Below, piece by piece: positions 22,533-35,540 of a DNA stretch of 64,000 bases (positions within the stretch are counted from its first letter, which is position 1; the number at the start of each line of letters is the position of its first letter). The DNA comes from Antedon mediterranea (taxonomy: Eukaryota > Echinodermata > Crinoidea > Comatulida > Antedonidae). The stretch spans positions 25,322,001 to 25,386,000 of the forward strand of contig NC_092674.1 of NCBI RefSeq assembly GCF_964355755.1. Direction: 5' to 3'. A model generated the notes under the pieces. The model did no database searches. It saw nothing but the letters and a program-made list of their open reading frames with translations, and was not told where the DNA came from. Both the position numbers and the translations under genes were made by a program.

Positions 22533-23652
22533 TTAGTTCATTATGCACGATTCATATGTAGGAACCATATATTTGATGTTGATAAATGCGTCATCTCCTC
22601 CATGTCGTTCAAATGCCTCTAGCGTTTCTTGAACCAAATCCCCAACGTTCATTCTCTTTTGTTGGCTGTAATCAATTCCGTCTCCTGAGTTTAAGTTATC
22701 ATTCTTGAAAATGTTAAGAACCGGAAGGATCTGTCTGTAGTAAGGAACCAGAGCCTCGCCAACAACTTCAGCGGACACAACCAGATGCTGGAGGATTTTC
22801 AGAGTCGTGCAGATTACAAAACGATTCCTCATCTGCAGAGCTTCTTTGATGGGAATAATCAGTTGAGGGATGACCGGTAGAATCTTGTTTCCACCATGTT
22901 CCAGCATGTCATGAACCCCTTGTTGAGCAAAAAAGTCACACGGATGCGACGTCTCGCACAAACCAGCGAAGAACATTGGCAGGTAGTGATGGTAATCTAA
23001 TTTTTCGATCTCAACCTGTAATTGTAACAAAACAAAGATGCAAGATAAATAATGTGAGTGTTTAGCCTACACTGTTAAATTAAATTAAATCTTCATACTG
23101 TCTGTACATTGGCTATTAAAAAAAACAAAGGGGAGGATAAAATAATGTTTAACTTTTATTTTAAATACTCAACAAATTGATTGTTGGCGGAAGGATGCGG
23201 TAGTAATAGTATTATGTCAGGCTTAGCCTACATCTTCACATTCCCTTATTTTTTAGGATCCTCTAGCTAGGCCTACCTACTCTAGTAGGGCTAGCCTGGC
23301 CTAGCCTAGCTAGTAGTAGTAGTAGGCTAGCTAGAGCTGGGGAGGCTAACCCTTTAGTCCCAATAAAGAATTAAATAAAAAATCTAGGCTAATATCATAC
23401 CTTCCACGCAATCTTGTTTCCCTTCGTATCATGATCCAAGGCAATTGGGAAATCACCTCTTTCGTAAAATTTCTTGAATACTGTGGGTTTTGTAAGCGGT
23501 CTTTCCACAAATGCACCAGCGGCCGGTGGAGATTTAACTTTGGTGTTTTTCATTCTGGATTTTGTCGAGAACCCATCGGCATCTAAGTTCTTTTCTACTT
23601 TCGTGGTTTTCTTCTGACCAGTGACAGCAAAATCTGGCTTTGAGACAATCAT
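22533..23652 (-). CDS. PACRG: Parkin co-regulated gene protein (PACRG), axonemal
   Basis: Two exons on the minus strand, 23652-23401 and 23015-22533 (stop TAA), encode about 244 aa. The splice joins ...GNKIAWK to [12 protein letters not shown] in phase. PACRG is a microtubule inner protein of the axonemal doublet, bridging A- and B-tubules in cilia and flagella. The armadillo/HEAT-like fold sequence is very conserved: [59 protein letters not shown], and the C-terminus [16 protein letters not shown]. The N-terminal about 55 residues ([15 protein letters not shown] and a Pro/Ala run) are variable, as in the family. The ZC2HC1 gene starts 972 bp away in the opposite direction. Confidence 0.98.
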
Positions 23653-24624
23653 ATTTCACGTCTGTTATTGCTAACTACACCTTATATATCTTCTAAGTTC
23701 AGAAATATGAACGTTCTTGTCACCAAAACAACCTACGTTCAGCACGCGACTAACACCTTTCACAAAATAATGGCGAAATCTGTATGTACTCGGTTGCTAA
23801 GACAATACAATACACATAGCAACAATAGCCTCGTTCACAATGATTATTTATAATTTATTATTATTTTTATTTACATTCCAAACATTCTTTATAAAAAGGA
23901 ATATTATTGTTGAATTAGGTTCTATGAATAAATACATCATAATCTGATAATTGTTTGAGTTTATCCCTATTTTGTTAAAATGCGTAATAGCATGTAGGAG
24001 GCCTACTACGCCTACTAACTAGCTGTCTTATAAAAAAATAAGCAAACTAATACGTTTTTAGAGTAGATTTGAGAATTTAAATGGATAGTGATTTTTATTT
24101 AAATTAATTAAGATGTTGTCATTGATTTACTAATAAATTGTTAGATTTTTTTTCTTCAATAAATGAACTTTCTTTATGTGTAAATCAATACTGGAAAATG
24201 TAGTCTAGTATCGTCAAAGCCATTAGAGCGTATAATTCAGAATACGTCATTATCGTCATGGTACCATGACGCTATTAGCCCTACCAGACATTATTAAGCC
24301 TGTCTTATTCGACATTCAGCATATTAATATTATTGTGTTTTGAGAAAATTGACTGAAAGCAGGGCTTCGAGGAGGCCTATCAAAATTGAGTAGGCTGTGA
24401 TACTAACTATAGGTATATACTTAGCTAGGTTTAATACTGCTCGGGGTAATTTTCTGTCAAGACGCAGCAGTGTATTTTGTTCAATTTATTAAACCATATG
24501 AAGAATGAGCTTATAATTCAAGCTATGTTCATTTTACCGTGATGATGTCGACTTCTACTGAACCTATGTGACTCGATACGGATGTATACGTAATGGAAAG
24601 GCCATCGCCGGCGTGTGATCAACA
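23653..24624. promoter_or_regulatory. Divergent intergenic region between PACRG and ZC2HC1
   Basis: The two start codons point away from each other across 972 bp, so both promoters should lie here. No TATA or other specific element is clear enough to name. No coding content is seen. Confidence 0.45.
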
Positions 24625-27600
24625 ATGAATGAAGCGTTAATCCCGTGTTCCAATTGTGGAAGAACATTTGCACAATCAAGAGTGGTAATATTTCGCGCCG
24701 CTTTTACTTTTATAATTAAAATAGATCTAGGGATATAGACATGTTTAAAATGGTTGGCCTAGTAGTAGTAATAGGCATAGTTTCGTTCCAACTTGGACGC
24801 AACGGATGGGAAAAACGTAAGAAGAGTTGGACCCATCAAGCGACAGTTGGAATATAATAGTAGTTCAAAGCGTCTTGATTGGTCCAATTATTTATGGCGC
24901 GCTTACGTCGTCCATGCGTTGTCTAACAAAAGGGAACAATGGTAGGGTTGCCGCTGTTGCCTAGGTCAGTTTTGACCGTGTTGACATTACCGGATTATCG
25001 CCGTATCAAATTAAAGAAATATCTTGATTTGTAAATAGCAATATTGTAGGCTAGGCCCCTACGCCATTGATCGATTAATTATCATATTTATAGAATCAAG
25101 ATTAATCAGATTGTGCGCATTGCTATTATAGGCCTACTTACATCATTATTAAATAATAATTATAAATAATTGTTTGCAGAGTAAGCATCAGAATATTTGC
25201 AGAAAATCAAGTAAACGGCGGCCGACTTTTGATTCCGGAAAGCAGCGAGCAGAGGGAACAGACATTCCGTTCTCGGTGACGAAGAGAACTCGTCAAAAAG
25301 TTAGTGATAAATGTATTGAAATCTAATATTACCAATTAATCATGAGCTAGTACAGGGCCGTACGCAAGATTTTATTTGGGTGCGCAAGTTATTTAATTGG
25401 GATCAACCATAAGTATACTATATGGGCTGGTGGGTCAAGGGGATCGTCAACGGTTAATTTGGTAAATTTCAATCGGTTAACCGGGCACATAAATACGGAA
25501 AATGTCTTCTACCTTTAAAAATGTTAAGACGTAACAAAAATAATGGTGAACAATATTAAACAAAATAACATTCTTGTATATTGACGTTCTTCTTGATATT
25601 ATGTACGCACCTGTCATCGGCTAATAGTATAATTCTGTAAAATGATCTGTTAGCATTTACGAATTTTACCGTGTGATTCCTGTCTTTATGTACAAAAATA
25701 GTAAATGGCCCTGAAAGTACGTTTTACAACTGTATAATTTCTGTTATTTGTGATAACGAATTAACTATTTGAATAAGCTGTTCCTATTCCATTGGAATCC
25801 TCTAAGGGTATCACAGATAGAGGTTATGGCAAAAGGAAAGAGAGTAGGGATTGGCCGTATGATAAAACTTTTCCCCTTTCGTTTCGGAGGAAAGTGTCCC
25901 ATCAGAGTGTCTCAAAAGGATGGACTGTATTAAGTAAGCCCAAGTATAATTACAGTAAGCAAAATGAGCGGAGATGTGTACGTCGTTGTTATCGTCTTCG
26001 TTCATTACAGAATGGCATTACAAAAACCAACTGGCGTCAACGGCATCAGGAATTCATATCAGCAATACGCAATGCAAGGAAAGCAGTATTAGCGGTTCGT
26101 ACAGGGCAGCCGTTACCCCCACCTCCCCCGCCAGCAGACAATCCAGGTACGCCTTTTTTTGTTTTTGGGTGTTTCTTTCATGAAAATCGGCAGTTACAGA
26201 ATAATATTGCACCAATACACGAGTGGGACAGTATCATATAGGCCTATATAATTATATATAACTTTATTCTCAATCTCAGATTAAAAGTATACATTATTAA
26301 TAATAAATGTATTTTGAATATTAACAAATACAAAATGATTGGAAGTTGTGAATGTGGTTAAGCTGTATAAGCACAAGCTTTAGACGCAAAGCCCCTTTAA
26401 TGAATACATTTTTAAAATAAATAAATAAGTAAATAAATAAATAAAGTAAAAATTTCAGTAAAATGTACCATAATAATTGTAACGATAATAATAACAATAC
26501 TAATAATAGCAATAATGCAATGATGATAATAACAAATCAAATGTCGAGAGAAAATTAATTAACCAGGAACTTATAATTAAAGATAACTGGTGACAAACAT
26601 ATCATGAATTTTATATTTGAACATACCAATACTGGTTAACATATAAAAAATAAGTTCATGTGTTTCATATATATTATGACGTATGTTCTTCGCAGATTAT
26701 ATCACATGTAGATCCTGTTACAGACGTTTCAATGCGCAGGCAGCGGCACGGCATATTCCCGTGTGCACCAATAGAAGAAAAGAACTCGGAGAACCAGTGT
26801 CATTTGCCTTTAGGACTGTTCCAGGAGACTATGGAAGCAAAAACTACTATGCAAAACAGGTAACTGTCAATACACAATTCGACAGCCTATGGGCCTACAT
26901 AGTATACTTGTTTCTTTCGTACTGGAAAAACAATGAAAAGACGTCGTCGATAATGAGATGGTGCACACATTGAGAGAGAGATAACGTATGCGTATAGGCC
27001 TACTGTAGGCCTAAGATTGACCATGTGCATCATACTTTAACCTTTTTATTACTTATTGATAATTGTCCGCCAATCAATAATAATAAAATAATAAACAGTA
27101 TTTATATAGCGCCTAATGGATCACTGACCCCTCTAGGTGCTTTACATAGGACCTTAACTAATGGTAATAAACTATCCCCCGCCGGACACCATTCCGGTAT
27201 TTCTTAGTCGAGGTTTCGGGGATGGAGACAATCAATAATGTGAAAAAAAAAAAAAAAATGTAACAAAGCTTAACTATGCTTAACTAAGGTAAAACTATCC
27301 CCCGCCGGACACCATCCCAATATAAAACACTATGTTTCTTCTTCCTCTATTGGTCATCCCATTCCGAAATCTTGAAGCAGTAAGAAAAATGGCCTATGCT
27401 CAAGACAGTTATGGACACAATAAATTAAAACACGATGAAAGTTCTTTCTAAATGGTCAACTTAACTTTATTAATGCCATAGCTTAAGCGCTTCTCACCGA
27501 TCGATCGACTTCCTACTTCTATGAGAAGAAGAAGTCGTGTCACGTGACATAAGAATAATAAACGGCTGTGATTGTTAAGCTTTGGTTCCCACTAGGACGT

Positions 27601-29395
27601 TCCGCGTAATTTTACCAATCACAAGCTATGGATAATCCAAACTGATGCTTGTCATGGTCAACTCGCTTGTGTTGCACTTGGTCTTTGCCTTGTGTGTAGT
27701 GGGAACCAAGCTTTAGCGCTATCTACCATTCATTGTATCATAGAGATAATATCTCTATGATTGTATTAATACTACACGCCTTTATGTTGGGCCCGGTAGT
27801 GATATTTATTTCCGTCCATAAGTTACTGCTCCTAAAACGTCACAAAACAAACATGAATATTCAAAAGTCATATCCAAAAAGGTGTGATGTAAGAATTGGG
27901 CTAACTACAATTCGCTAATGCAAATGCTTTCTGTCGAGCCGACTGTTTAGTCGAATGGATTAGCCTAGACTATGGACTTTACATGTCGAATTTTGAATAT
28001 CATGAGCAACTTATTTTTAATTTATAGTAAGAGAGAGGGTTAGGTTTTAGTTATATTTAGGAAGTAATTCGGCTATCTTTCACATAAGTGGTCCCCAATT
28101 TATGTACGAAAAAAAATCGCGGCCCCGTAATTCAGTTGTGTGCTTTTCACATAGGGCCTACAGTATAAGCCTAATGCGAAATTTTGTAACTGGAGAGATT
28201 TGAATGAAACCTAACCACAGTGACCCTAACTCATGATTTTGTTTTCACGAAACAGTATGCTAAGACAGTACCGAAGCCATCAGTAAAATCAAGCATTTCG
28301 AGAAGAAACTTAACTGATGTTTCCCATGAAGATGAGAGTGTTTGGCCATTTTCAATGAATGGAAACATGTCATCGAATTCTTCCATATTCCCGTACAACG
28401 GCTGTAGCACTAGTAGTGAAAGACGGTATCAAGGTATATGCATGCACCTACAACTGATTTCGAGTCACACGCAATGGCTGATGTAAAACGGCATTTGAAT
28501 CATACCTGAAATCATACATAATATAGCATGATAATTTAAATTTTCCAGATCAACCTAACGTTTTAACCAATACCGGGTTATCGCCTGTAATGTTATCTGG
28601 TAATCGTTACAAACAGTATCAAAGACCTAGTCCAGGATTCGCTGTAGCACCACGTCTACGTCTGCCAAAGAAACCAGTACCACAACCTCAAGGATCAAGA
28701 TCAATGTCTGGCTCTTCAGTTATTCGTTATAACATACAGCGAGGTGGTCACCCACAGTTAAGGTGATTTTTCAGTAGCTAAACATGTATCTTTAACTGCC
28801 ATGAAACACGTATGGAACGCCGTTACTGCCTTCTTCGGCTCTTTTTACAACTTTCGGCCCTTTACCATTTGGCTCTTTCATCATTTTATACGGCTCTTTT
28901 ACCATTACGTTCGGGCACTTTCACCATTTTATACGGCTCTCTTTCATCATTTCATACGGCTCTTTCATCATTCCATACGGCTCTGGTAAAAGATCCGTAT
29001 ACAATGGCCAAATGGGAAACAAGCCGAACAAGGCAGTAACGGCGTTCCACACACACGTCTGAGACTACAGATGACTACAATAAAATCATTGGTCGTCGAA
29101 AAATCAATAAAAATACATAAAACAACCTGTTTAGTTACCATAAGCATAATAATAAAAGGATGCTGATCAGTATTATCTTTATTTATACAGCCGGTCACTA
29201 CCAACTCCAACAATCACGACGCCCAGGTCACGTTGTAAAATTAGTAAAAACTCTTCTGATGATGCCTTCCAAGAAGGCAGGCCTAAAAGTCGATTACCCG
29301 CTCGGCGCGAAAGACTTTTGTCAGCAAGGGAACCCCACAACGAAGGCCCAAGGATAGTATATACTTTTGGAAATATGCAAGTGTATGAAGACTGA
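24625..29395 (+). CDS. ZC2HC1A: ZC2HC1-family C2HC zinc-finger protein
   Basis: Seven exons join in phase: 24625-24684, 25180-25299, 26011-26146, 26696-26859, 28256-28433, 28549-28762, 29191-29395 (TGA), giving about 358 aa. An in-frame TGA just before the ATG supports the start. Two C2HC zinc fingers are visible: CSNCGRTFAQSRVSKHQNIC at residues 8-27, and YITCRSCYRRFNAQAAARH ending VC in exon 4. Between them are NWRQRHQEFISAIRNARKA and a polyproline run, as in ZC2HC1A/B. The second half is Ser/Pro/Arg-rich and low in complexity. The cellular role is poorly known. Exons 5-7 lie within repeat unit 1 and recur in units 2 and 3. Assignment to paralogue A rather than B or C is tentative. Confidence 0.88.
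27071..27322. mobile_element. Insertion present only in unit 1
   Basis: Units 2 and 3 read GTCCGCCAATCAATATAAAC here, whereas unit 1 has about 245 extra bases. The insert contains TATTTATATAGCGCCTAATG and GTGCTTTACATAGG, a dispersed-repeat type, two copies of CTATCCCCCGCCGGACACCA, and a poly-A run. The internal repeat suggests more than one event. Confidence 0.6.
27575..27716. mobile_element. MITE family 1 copy in unit 1
   Basis: Inverted ends TTAAGCTTTGGTTCCCACTA and TAGTGGGAACCAAGCTTTA. Orthologous copies are at 39114-39234 and 57931-58051, so it predates the array. Confidence 0.75.
28814..29058. mobile_element. Palindromic element with internal ACGGCTCTTT repeats, ZC2HC1 intron 6
   Basis: Inverted ends GGAACGCCGTTACTGCCTT and AAGGCAGTAACGGCGTTCC. 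The interior is several copies, in both orientations, of CATTTTATACGGCTCTTT-like units. The copies in units 2 and 3 (47202-47361 and 59104-59263) have fewer internal repeats, so it varies in length like a minisatellite. Confidence 0.7.
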
Positions 29396-30850
29396 AGGCC
29401 ATTTATAAGTAATTAATATTATTAGAATGTAAGATATATTTTAAAAATCTTTGTCTTTAAACCGCCATGGAAGGACCGAGAGCCTTCCAATATCATTCGT
29501 GCAATATAATAAGATAGGCCTAAGTTTTAAAAAAAATACAACTTATAACCACAATATTTCCCCTGTCGTAATCAGCTCCACAGTCGAGACCAAAGCCAAT
29601 TAAAAGTGATATAAGGCTAATATCATGTTTTGATGAAGAAATGATTACCTATCATTATAAAAGTAAACCAATTCAACCTATTCAATATAAGCGGAAGTAC
29701 ATAATATTAATAATAAATTAAAGCTATAATAAAGATGATAAAATATTGATAGCAATTAGTAGGCCTATGGTAGGGCAAATACATTGTGTGGAAAATTGAC
29801 TAGAGAATTATAAAAAACTGGATTCAAATATATAAACTAATGCATTAAACGGAATGTTTGGGAACATGAACTTAGAAAAAACACATGATCGATACTGGAA
29901 CCGTTAGTTTATCCGTGGTATACTTGTATAAACACATTACCATGTGCATGAATAGAGATAGTTAGTCTGGGCTGCAGACGGAGTTTTGTCTTAATATTAG
30001 TAAAAATATAAATATTTTTGCACATATGGCGTTTCATACGTGTATTACTTGAGTTTGGATACTCCGACAAAAATCGCGGTCGAAATAAAAACAAATAAAT
30101 AAAAAAAAAGACAATAAATACAGACTTGGGGCAAGTCTAAGAGATAGTCTATGCACGGTGTATATCAACGTAAGAACAGACGGCTGGATTAAAAAAACAA
30201 CCCCAAAGACTTAACGTATCTTATGGAGGCTAATTATTCAAAATTTCAAACCGTAGTAAAATCACGAGAGACAGAGCTGCTCAGTCTTAAATGTAAGTAT
30301 ACTTCGATTTTAGAGAAACTTTTATTTATTATGTACTGTAAGTTTATTCAGGTTTCCGTGACAATCCAGCACTTAGTAAAGTGATAATGGGATGATAAAA
30401 TAAATGATTATTTGCTATCTTCTGTAGGCCTACTCGCTGTTGATAGTCATTTAGTTCATTATTTTGTTGTTTGTTATAGGCCTACTATGTGTATTTGTTC
30501 TGAATTACGGTATAATAACAGTATGTGATTAGTAATGTTTAATTGAAGTTGTATTATTTTATTGCTCAAAATACATCAATAACTCGACGTGAGGCCATTT
30601 CAGTTTCAGAAGAACTTTCTTTTATTTCGCCAACTACACGCTAAAGCTTGTTACACAAAGCAATAGCATCATCTACCGTATATTTTTAATAATGAATATC
30701 ATTTGTTAAGAAAAATATATCCAGTATAGCTTGTTACACAAAGCAATAGCATCATCTAACGTATATTTTGAATAATGAATAACATTTGTTAAGAAAAATG
30801 TATCCAGTATAGGCCTAATTATAGCCTCAAAATCATAAGAAGATAGTATC
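29396..30850. other. Unit 1 intergenic region between convergent genes
   Basis: It contains the 3' flanks of ZC2HC1 (+) and the secreted-protein gene (-). A minus-strand polyA signal (TTTATT on +) is at 30621-30626. An 80 bp segment of the latter's 3' region is tandemly duplicated (about 30650-30810). No gene is seen. Confidence 0.5.
30650..30810. repeat. Tandem duplication of 80 bp in 3' region of secreted-protein gene
   Basis: The block from AGCTTGTTACACAAAGCAAT to AAAAATRTATCCAGTATA occurs twice in a row. The same duplication is in unit 2 (about 48930-49100) and unit 3 (about 60840-61010), so it predates the array. Confidence 0.85.
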
Positions 30851-33800
30851 TTATCTTGTGCACACAACGCATGATAACTCGTGGTAATCAACATATGGCG
30901 GACATTTGAGTGACCCACATTTTCCTACGGCAGGATAGAGTAGAAAGCCATTTTTATTCGTTTTAGAATTATCCCTACTTTGAGGAGAGCCGTCGACGCA
31001 AAGGTATTCATGGGCGGCGTTGTGATGAGTACAACCACCCATCAATAAACCCCCGTATTCTTTTGTCCAGCCTTCAGGGCATGTACGTTTAGCTGGGATC
31101 ATTATACTTGCTGATCGACCTTTTGCCAGACACACCGCGCAAGCTGGATCCGTTTGATGTACGTCACGCCACTGAGGGTATTGTTTGAAATTCGTTTCGT
31201 ACTCAGCACCATACACGTTAGCCCTATGCGAGCCGTTCGCCACCATTCGCTCGTCGTATTCAGGTATCTCGGGTAAACACAGTGGGTTTGTACCTGCTCC
31301 AGTGTCCATAAAGTACCCTCCTCCAAGATACCCTAAATATAATTATTCAAAACAGAAAAACAATAAACGTGGTGAACTATTATTTTAAATCAACTCAATG
31401 TGAATCATAATGTAAGGTGTAACAAAATTGTTGGTGGCCAAATCCGACGCAACCATACAATTTCTAGAAATAGGATCTGCTTTTCGTAGTTGAGAATTTT
31501 TAACAAGCCGACACTTGATAATAGGGACTTCACGAAACACGACGGGAAGCCACAGGACGGTGCTCATGAATAATTTAAATTCCGTCATCTTAACTTTTTG
31601 GGGACGATAAAGTTGCCATTTTCCCGTTTACGGAGAACGACTAGAAATAATATACATAACCTTAAATAGACAGTTCAAATTACATCTAAACGTTGAAACT
31701 CTAAATAATATTTTAACTTAAAATTTAATTGTTTAACAAAATAACATTTTTAATTGGTTAAAATGGCTGTGTTAAAACAATAGGCCTACATATTCTGCGA
31801 GGCGTTTGAATGCGAAGCTCTAGCTAGGAAGGTAGGCCTATGCTGTTTCACCAGAGCCAAGCGATTCAGAAGGGCCCACGCCACAAGACGTGGGCCCTTA
31901 CAGAGAGGGGGAGAGATATTGTAACTGTCGGCGCAAGGGTTCGTAACTAATAAAACGGCTATGTTGACATGATTTTACGCTCTACCGAACACAGAATATA
32001 TTCGTCGTCCTCCCCAACCGTCGTGTTTCTTAAAGTCCTTTATGAGGTGGACGAAATTGAAATTCGCTGGTGACGTTCGGGAAATTTAAAGGCAAGGATA
32101 GAAGGAGGAACGATGAAACCGAAAATAAATATACAGAGTGTAAAGAAAAATAATGTTCAAAACAACATTTTATCACAAGTTTTATGTAAATTCATAAATT
32201 ACATTTTGTTCAACTTTTTATATAACTGTACACATATAGGCCTAGTACTATGGGTTTGAATGGTGGGTCTTATGAATAATAATGCTGTTTGTGATTTTAA
32301 AATTAATAATATAGATTTATTTTCACTTACCAACGTATACGATTTCTGAAGAATTTGGGGTGCAGTCCTTCCGACCCCAATGAGTATACTCAACATAATT
32401 GTTAATGTTATTTGTAAAAGCTGTAAATATTAAATTACATTATATTTATGACAGATATTCCTTCATATCATTACTCTTAAAGATATTATTGTCCCCCTAA
32501 AAAATAATTCTTAACAAAATGTTTGTTAAATATCCCATTTTAATGCAACATAATAGTTATCCACTTTGACCAAAAATTAGATCGAAAAAAAAATGTATTT
32601 ACCGGAAGAAAAAAACTGTTTTAAAGCAAAAACAAAATGGTCAAATTGGCTGCCAGCCAATGGGTTTTTGATTGAATTGAACCATTTATTTTGTCATTTT
32701 ATAAGGGAAAAAAAATATTTTTTTTCTATTTGTTTTCTACTCAAGTGATTAACTTTATTAAACTACAACATAACATATTAAAAGTCTGATTTAATTAGTC
32801 TTCATTTTTCATGTTTTTGGGGAAAATACATCTTTAGGGATGTAATTGTGAAATAGAAATATAACTGTAAACTTGTTACCAAATGTAATGCGAAATTTGA
32901 CCAACCACAATCTCGCCCCCACCCCCCCCCCCCAACCCAGTGTGAGAAAAACGGAGAGTCTCCTATCTTTTAACACTTCTAGCCGGTCTGAAAATAATAT
33001 CATTTTTGTTATTTGTAAAGTTATTGATAAACCAATTTTATTGATTTTCAATAGGCATGGTCTGAAAGTATATACCTATCTACACCCAAAAATCACGAAC
33101 GATAACTTGAATACTGTAGGCGCTACCGTGCTAACAAACAAATGAAAGCACTCAGAAACGAAAAGAAAGAGTGAAGTACTTGGCAAAATATATCCACTGA
33201 TTGGGAGTCTTAAAGTAATACGTAAAATAAAATTACATTTTCTCGAGAACTACTTGTCCAAAAAAACTCATTTTGGACAAGAGGCAAGGGTTATAATTTG
33301 TGATTTGTAATCTTAAAACAATTTTTTAATGTACCGGCTTTTTCATACGAGTAGTTTAAAAAAAACTATTTCTTTTCAAATTCACCCGTTTGTTTTAGGC
33401 GTTGCTGTTTAATTGTTATTCAAATTAAACTATTGTTAGTTGATAATTAGTTTTTTTAGTACCAGCCTGTTTCCTTACTTATTTCATTCTGTACATATGT
33501 ATATACTTACAAAACATGCCTATTGATTTTCAGGAAAATTGATATATTGGTCATGTCACAAAAGCTTATCTTCAGTACGATATATTAAATACCACGCATT
33601 CTGTCTTCTTTTAACATGGACATATTCTTTGATATGGACCAAAATTAGTCGATTGGTCAAGAGGTTAAGCTTACTACATGGGTTAAGGCGGAGGCGCCGC
33701 AAATCGGCACAGCTTAAGATACTTCTCGATCATCATTATTCTGGTCAATCTTGATTTTAGAAAGGTCATTGTTGCAATGCCGAAATTGTTTGTATCAAGA

Positions 33801-34810
33801 AATTATGTAAACAAATTATTAACCCCAGCAGGATTTTAACCATGTAAAGCTAATACATAAAGCAAAAAATGTATTGTTAGTGCTATTGTTAGTCAACTGA
33901 AAGGCTTGTTATATAACCATTACAACAAACTCACATACACATGCTCCGAGTGAAATTAGCCTAAATCAAACAGCATTAACACACACACAAATTTATATAT
34001 AGGCCTATTTATATTTTCCCGGAGAAATCTTATGTAGGAAAATTTTACAGTAGGCGGAGGTATGCGCTCTCGGGTGGATTTCTAGTTGTGTAATAGTTTT
34101 GAGAAATTCTCATAGCTTATTAATTTTGTATTAGTTTAGAGCAAATCACGTCACATAACGTATCCACACTTAGAATTTTAAAGAGGTTATGAATTTCAGG
34201 CGTCCAATTGATTGTAAAATAGGATATTCTCAGTGTAGAAATGGTTGATGAGAATAACAAACAGCACGCGGTCTAAAACTCGATAACTAATTGAAAATGA
34301 TATATTTTTTGTAATTATTAAGAGCAATGTCACAATTAGATAATTTTTATTGTCTAAAAAAACAAAAATCAACACACAATACGCTTACCTTTGTCACCGA
34401 AAAGGAAATTCCAGATTACTCCGCCATTGTTTTTAGAGGCCTTTATAATAATAATTATTACAAAATATTATGATTAGTTTAATTCTTCACCATCCATAAG
34501 ATAATTAATTTCAAGTATACATAAATTTGTCTTTTCAAAACTTTAATTAACGACTAACCGTGGCCTTATTACAAAGCTAAATCAAAACAAGAGTTTTCGG
34601 GCTAGAGCAAAACTATTATCATCAGTGCAAGTTAGAGTACTTGGACAAAGTAGATAGTATAAATAGACAAGCGCTGCTTGAGTGGACTTGAATAATTATA
34701 ATAAAAAAGAGTTAATAAAAAGTCTTAATCTTGATTAAAGTTCTTACCTTGGCTTCGGTTAGCAAAATCAGGCAATACCAAAAAATGACGGTACCTTTGA
34801 AGATCTTCAT
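30851..34810 (-). CDS. Secreted short-chain-collagen-type C-terminal domain protein, unit 1
   Basis: Four exons on the minus strand join in phase: 34810-34748, 34440-34389, 32420-32331, 31332-30851 (stop), giving about 228 aa. Exon 1 encodes a signal peptide (MKIFKGTVIFWYCLILLTEA). The mature part starts ASKNNGGVIWNFLFGDKG and continues YTHWGRKDCTPNSSEIVYVG, YLGGGYFMDTGAGTNPLCLP, VYGAEYE, CAVCLAKGRSASIMIPAKRT, CPEGWTKEYGGLLMGG, ending KCPPYVDYHELSCVVCTR. These blocks are those of the C-terminal domain of sponge and other invertebrate 'short-chain collagen C4-like' proteins. Here no Gly-X-Y collagen repeat precedes it. Many cysteines suggest an extracellular disulfide-bonded protein. Its function is unknown. 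It converges with ZC2HC1. Confidence 0.82.
31864..31903. other. GC-rich hairpin
   Basis: GGGCCCACGCC, a short loop, then ACGTGGGCCC can pair over about 9 bp in intron 3 of the unit 1 secreted-protein gene. In units 2 and 3 the right arm is altered (GACACGGG), so pairing is not conserved. Confidence 0.5.
32478..32836. mobile_element. MITE family 3 copy, unit 1
   Basis: Starts TAAAGATATTATTGTCCCCC and ends in an inverted GGGGAAAATACATCTTTA. It matches 17335-17687 over most of its length. It lies between exons 2 and 3 of the secreted-protein gene. In units 2 and 3 the copy has an internal deletion of about 130 bp. Confidence 0.75.
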
Positions 34811-35179
34811 TTTCTTGTTGGTTGTTCTTGGTTTGTACACCTTTAAAGCTGATGTAATGAAAATGTAAAACGTATTCTGTTTTTATAGGCCTACTAACAG
34901 CAGGTGCGCGGTCAGTAATTGGTGCTAGGTGTTGCAAAATAAATAAAATCATATTTCTAATAATATTGAAAATTAGTGTTCAAATAATATTTCTAATTAA
35001 AAACTAATCTGATTTAGTTATTGAATACAAAAATGTGTACTGTTCCAGTTACATAATATAGTGTGTGTTTTGAAAGGTGTCCAAATTTCGTTTTTCCTCG
35101 AATATTTACTATTCAAAATAACAAATCTAAAAATGTCACTCTAATTGGTTGAGTATTACTTTCCCGGAATTACTAGGGT

Positions 35180-35540
35180 CTAGAATACTAGTTCTTTTTC
35201 TGTTGGTACTCTTTTTGATATTCGTCAATGCAGAACAGAATCTTCTTTTCAATCATAATAATATATCCCACTTGTCACCAGAATCTGGAATAACTTACCC
35301 GGTGAAATTCGCAATAAGATATTTCTGTTAGTTAGTTAAACTATCTCAGTACTTATTTTTTAAATAGTTTTGATGATGCTTTAATTGTAAAATGTAATTT
35401 TGTTGTGCTCTTTTCTGGGTTGACCAACTAGCATAGATGTTTAGCACCTGTTTGGTCTTTCCTTGCCGTTTATATTTTGTTTGTTTTTTTCTATGTATGG
35501 CAGAAACTGAATAAAATAAAAAAATAAATAAAATATTTGG
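35180..35540 (+). pseudogene. LINE 3' end relic
   Basis: One frame reads RIWNNLPGEIRNKIFLLVS then a stop, like the LWNSLP...R tail of non-LTR reverse transcriptases. A 3' UTR-like stretch follows, ending in AATAAAATAAAAAAATAAAT. Only the tail is recognisable. The same relic is in unit 2 at about 54006-54362. Confidence 0.55.

Noticed and set aside
28220-28486. Separate small gene from the open frame in this position
   Set aside because: It is exon 5 of the ZC2HC1 gene; the Met and the stop lie in the flanking introns.
30706-30918. Minus-strand open frame of 70 residues present in all units
   Set aside because: It overlaps the end of the secreted-protein gene in another frame and is mostly 3' UTR duplication.
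35149-35331. 60-residue hydrophobic open frame, conserved at 53976-54158
   Set aside because: It looks like a membrane peptide, but another frame of the same DNA reads as a LINE tail, and conservation is explained by the recent duplication.
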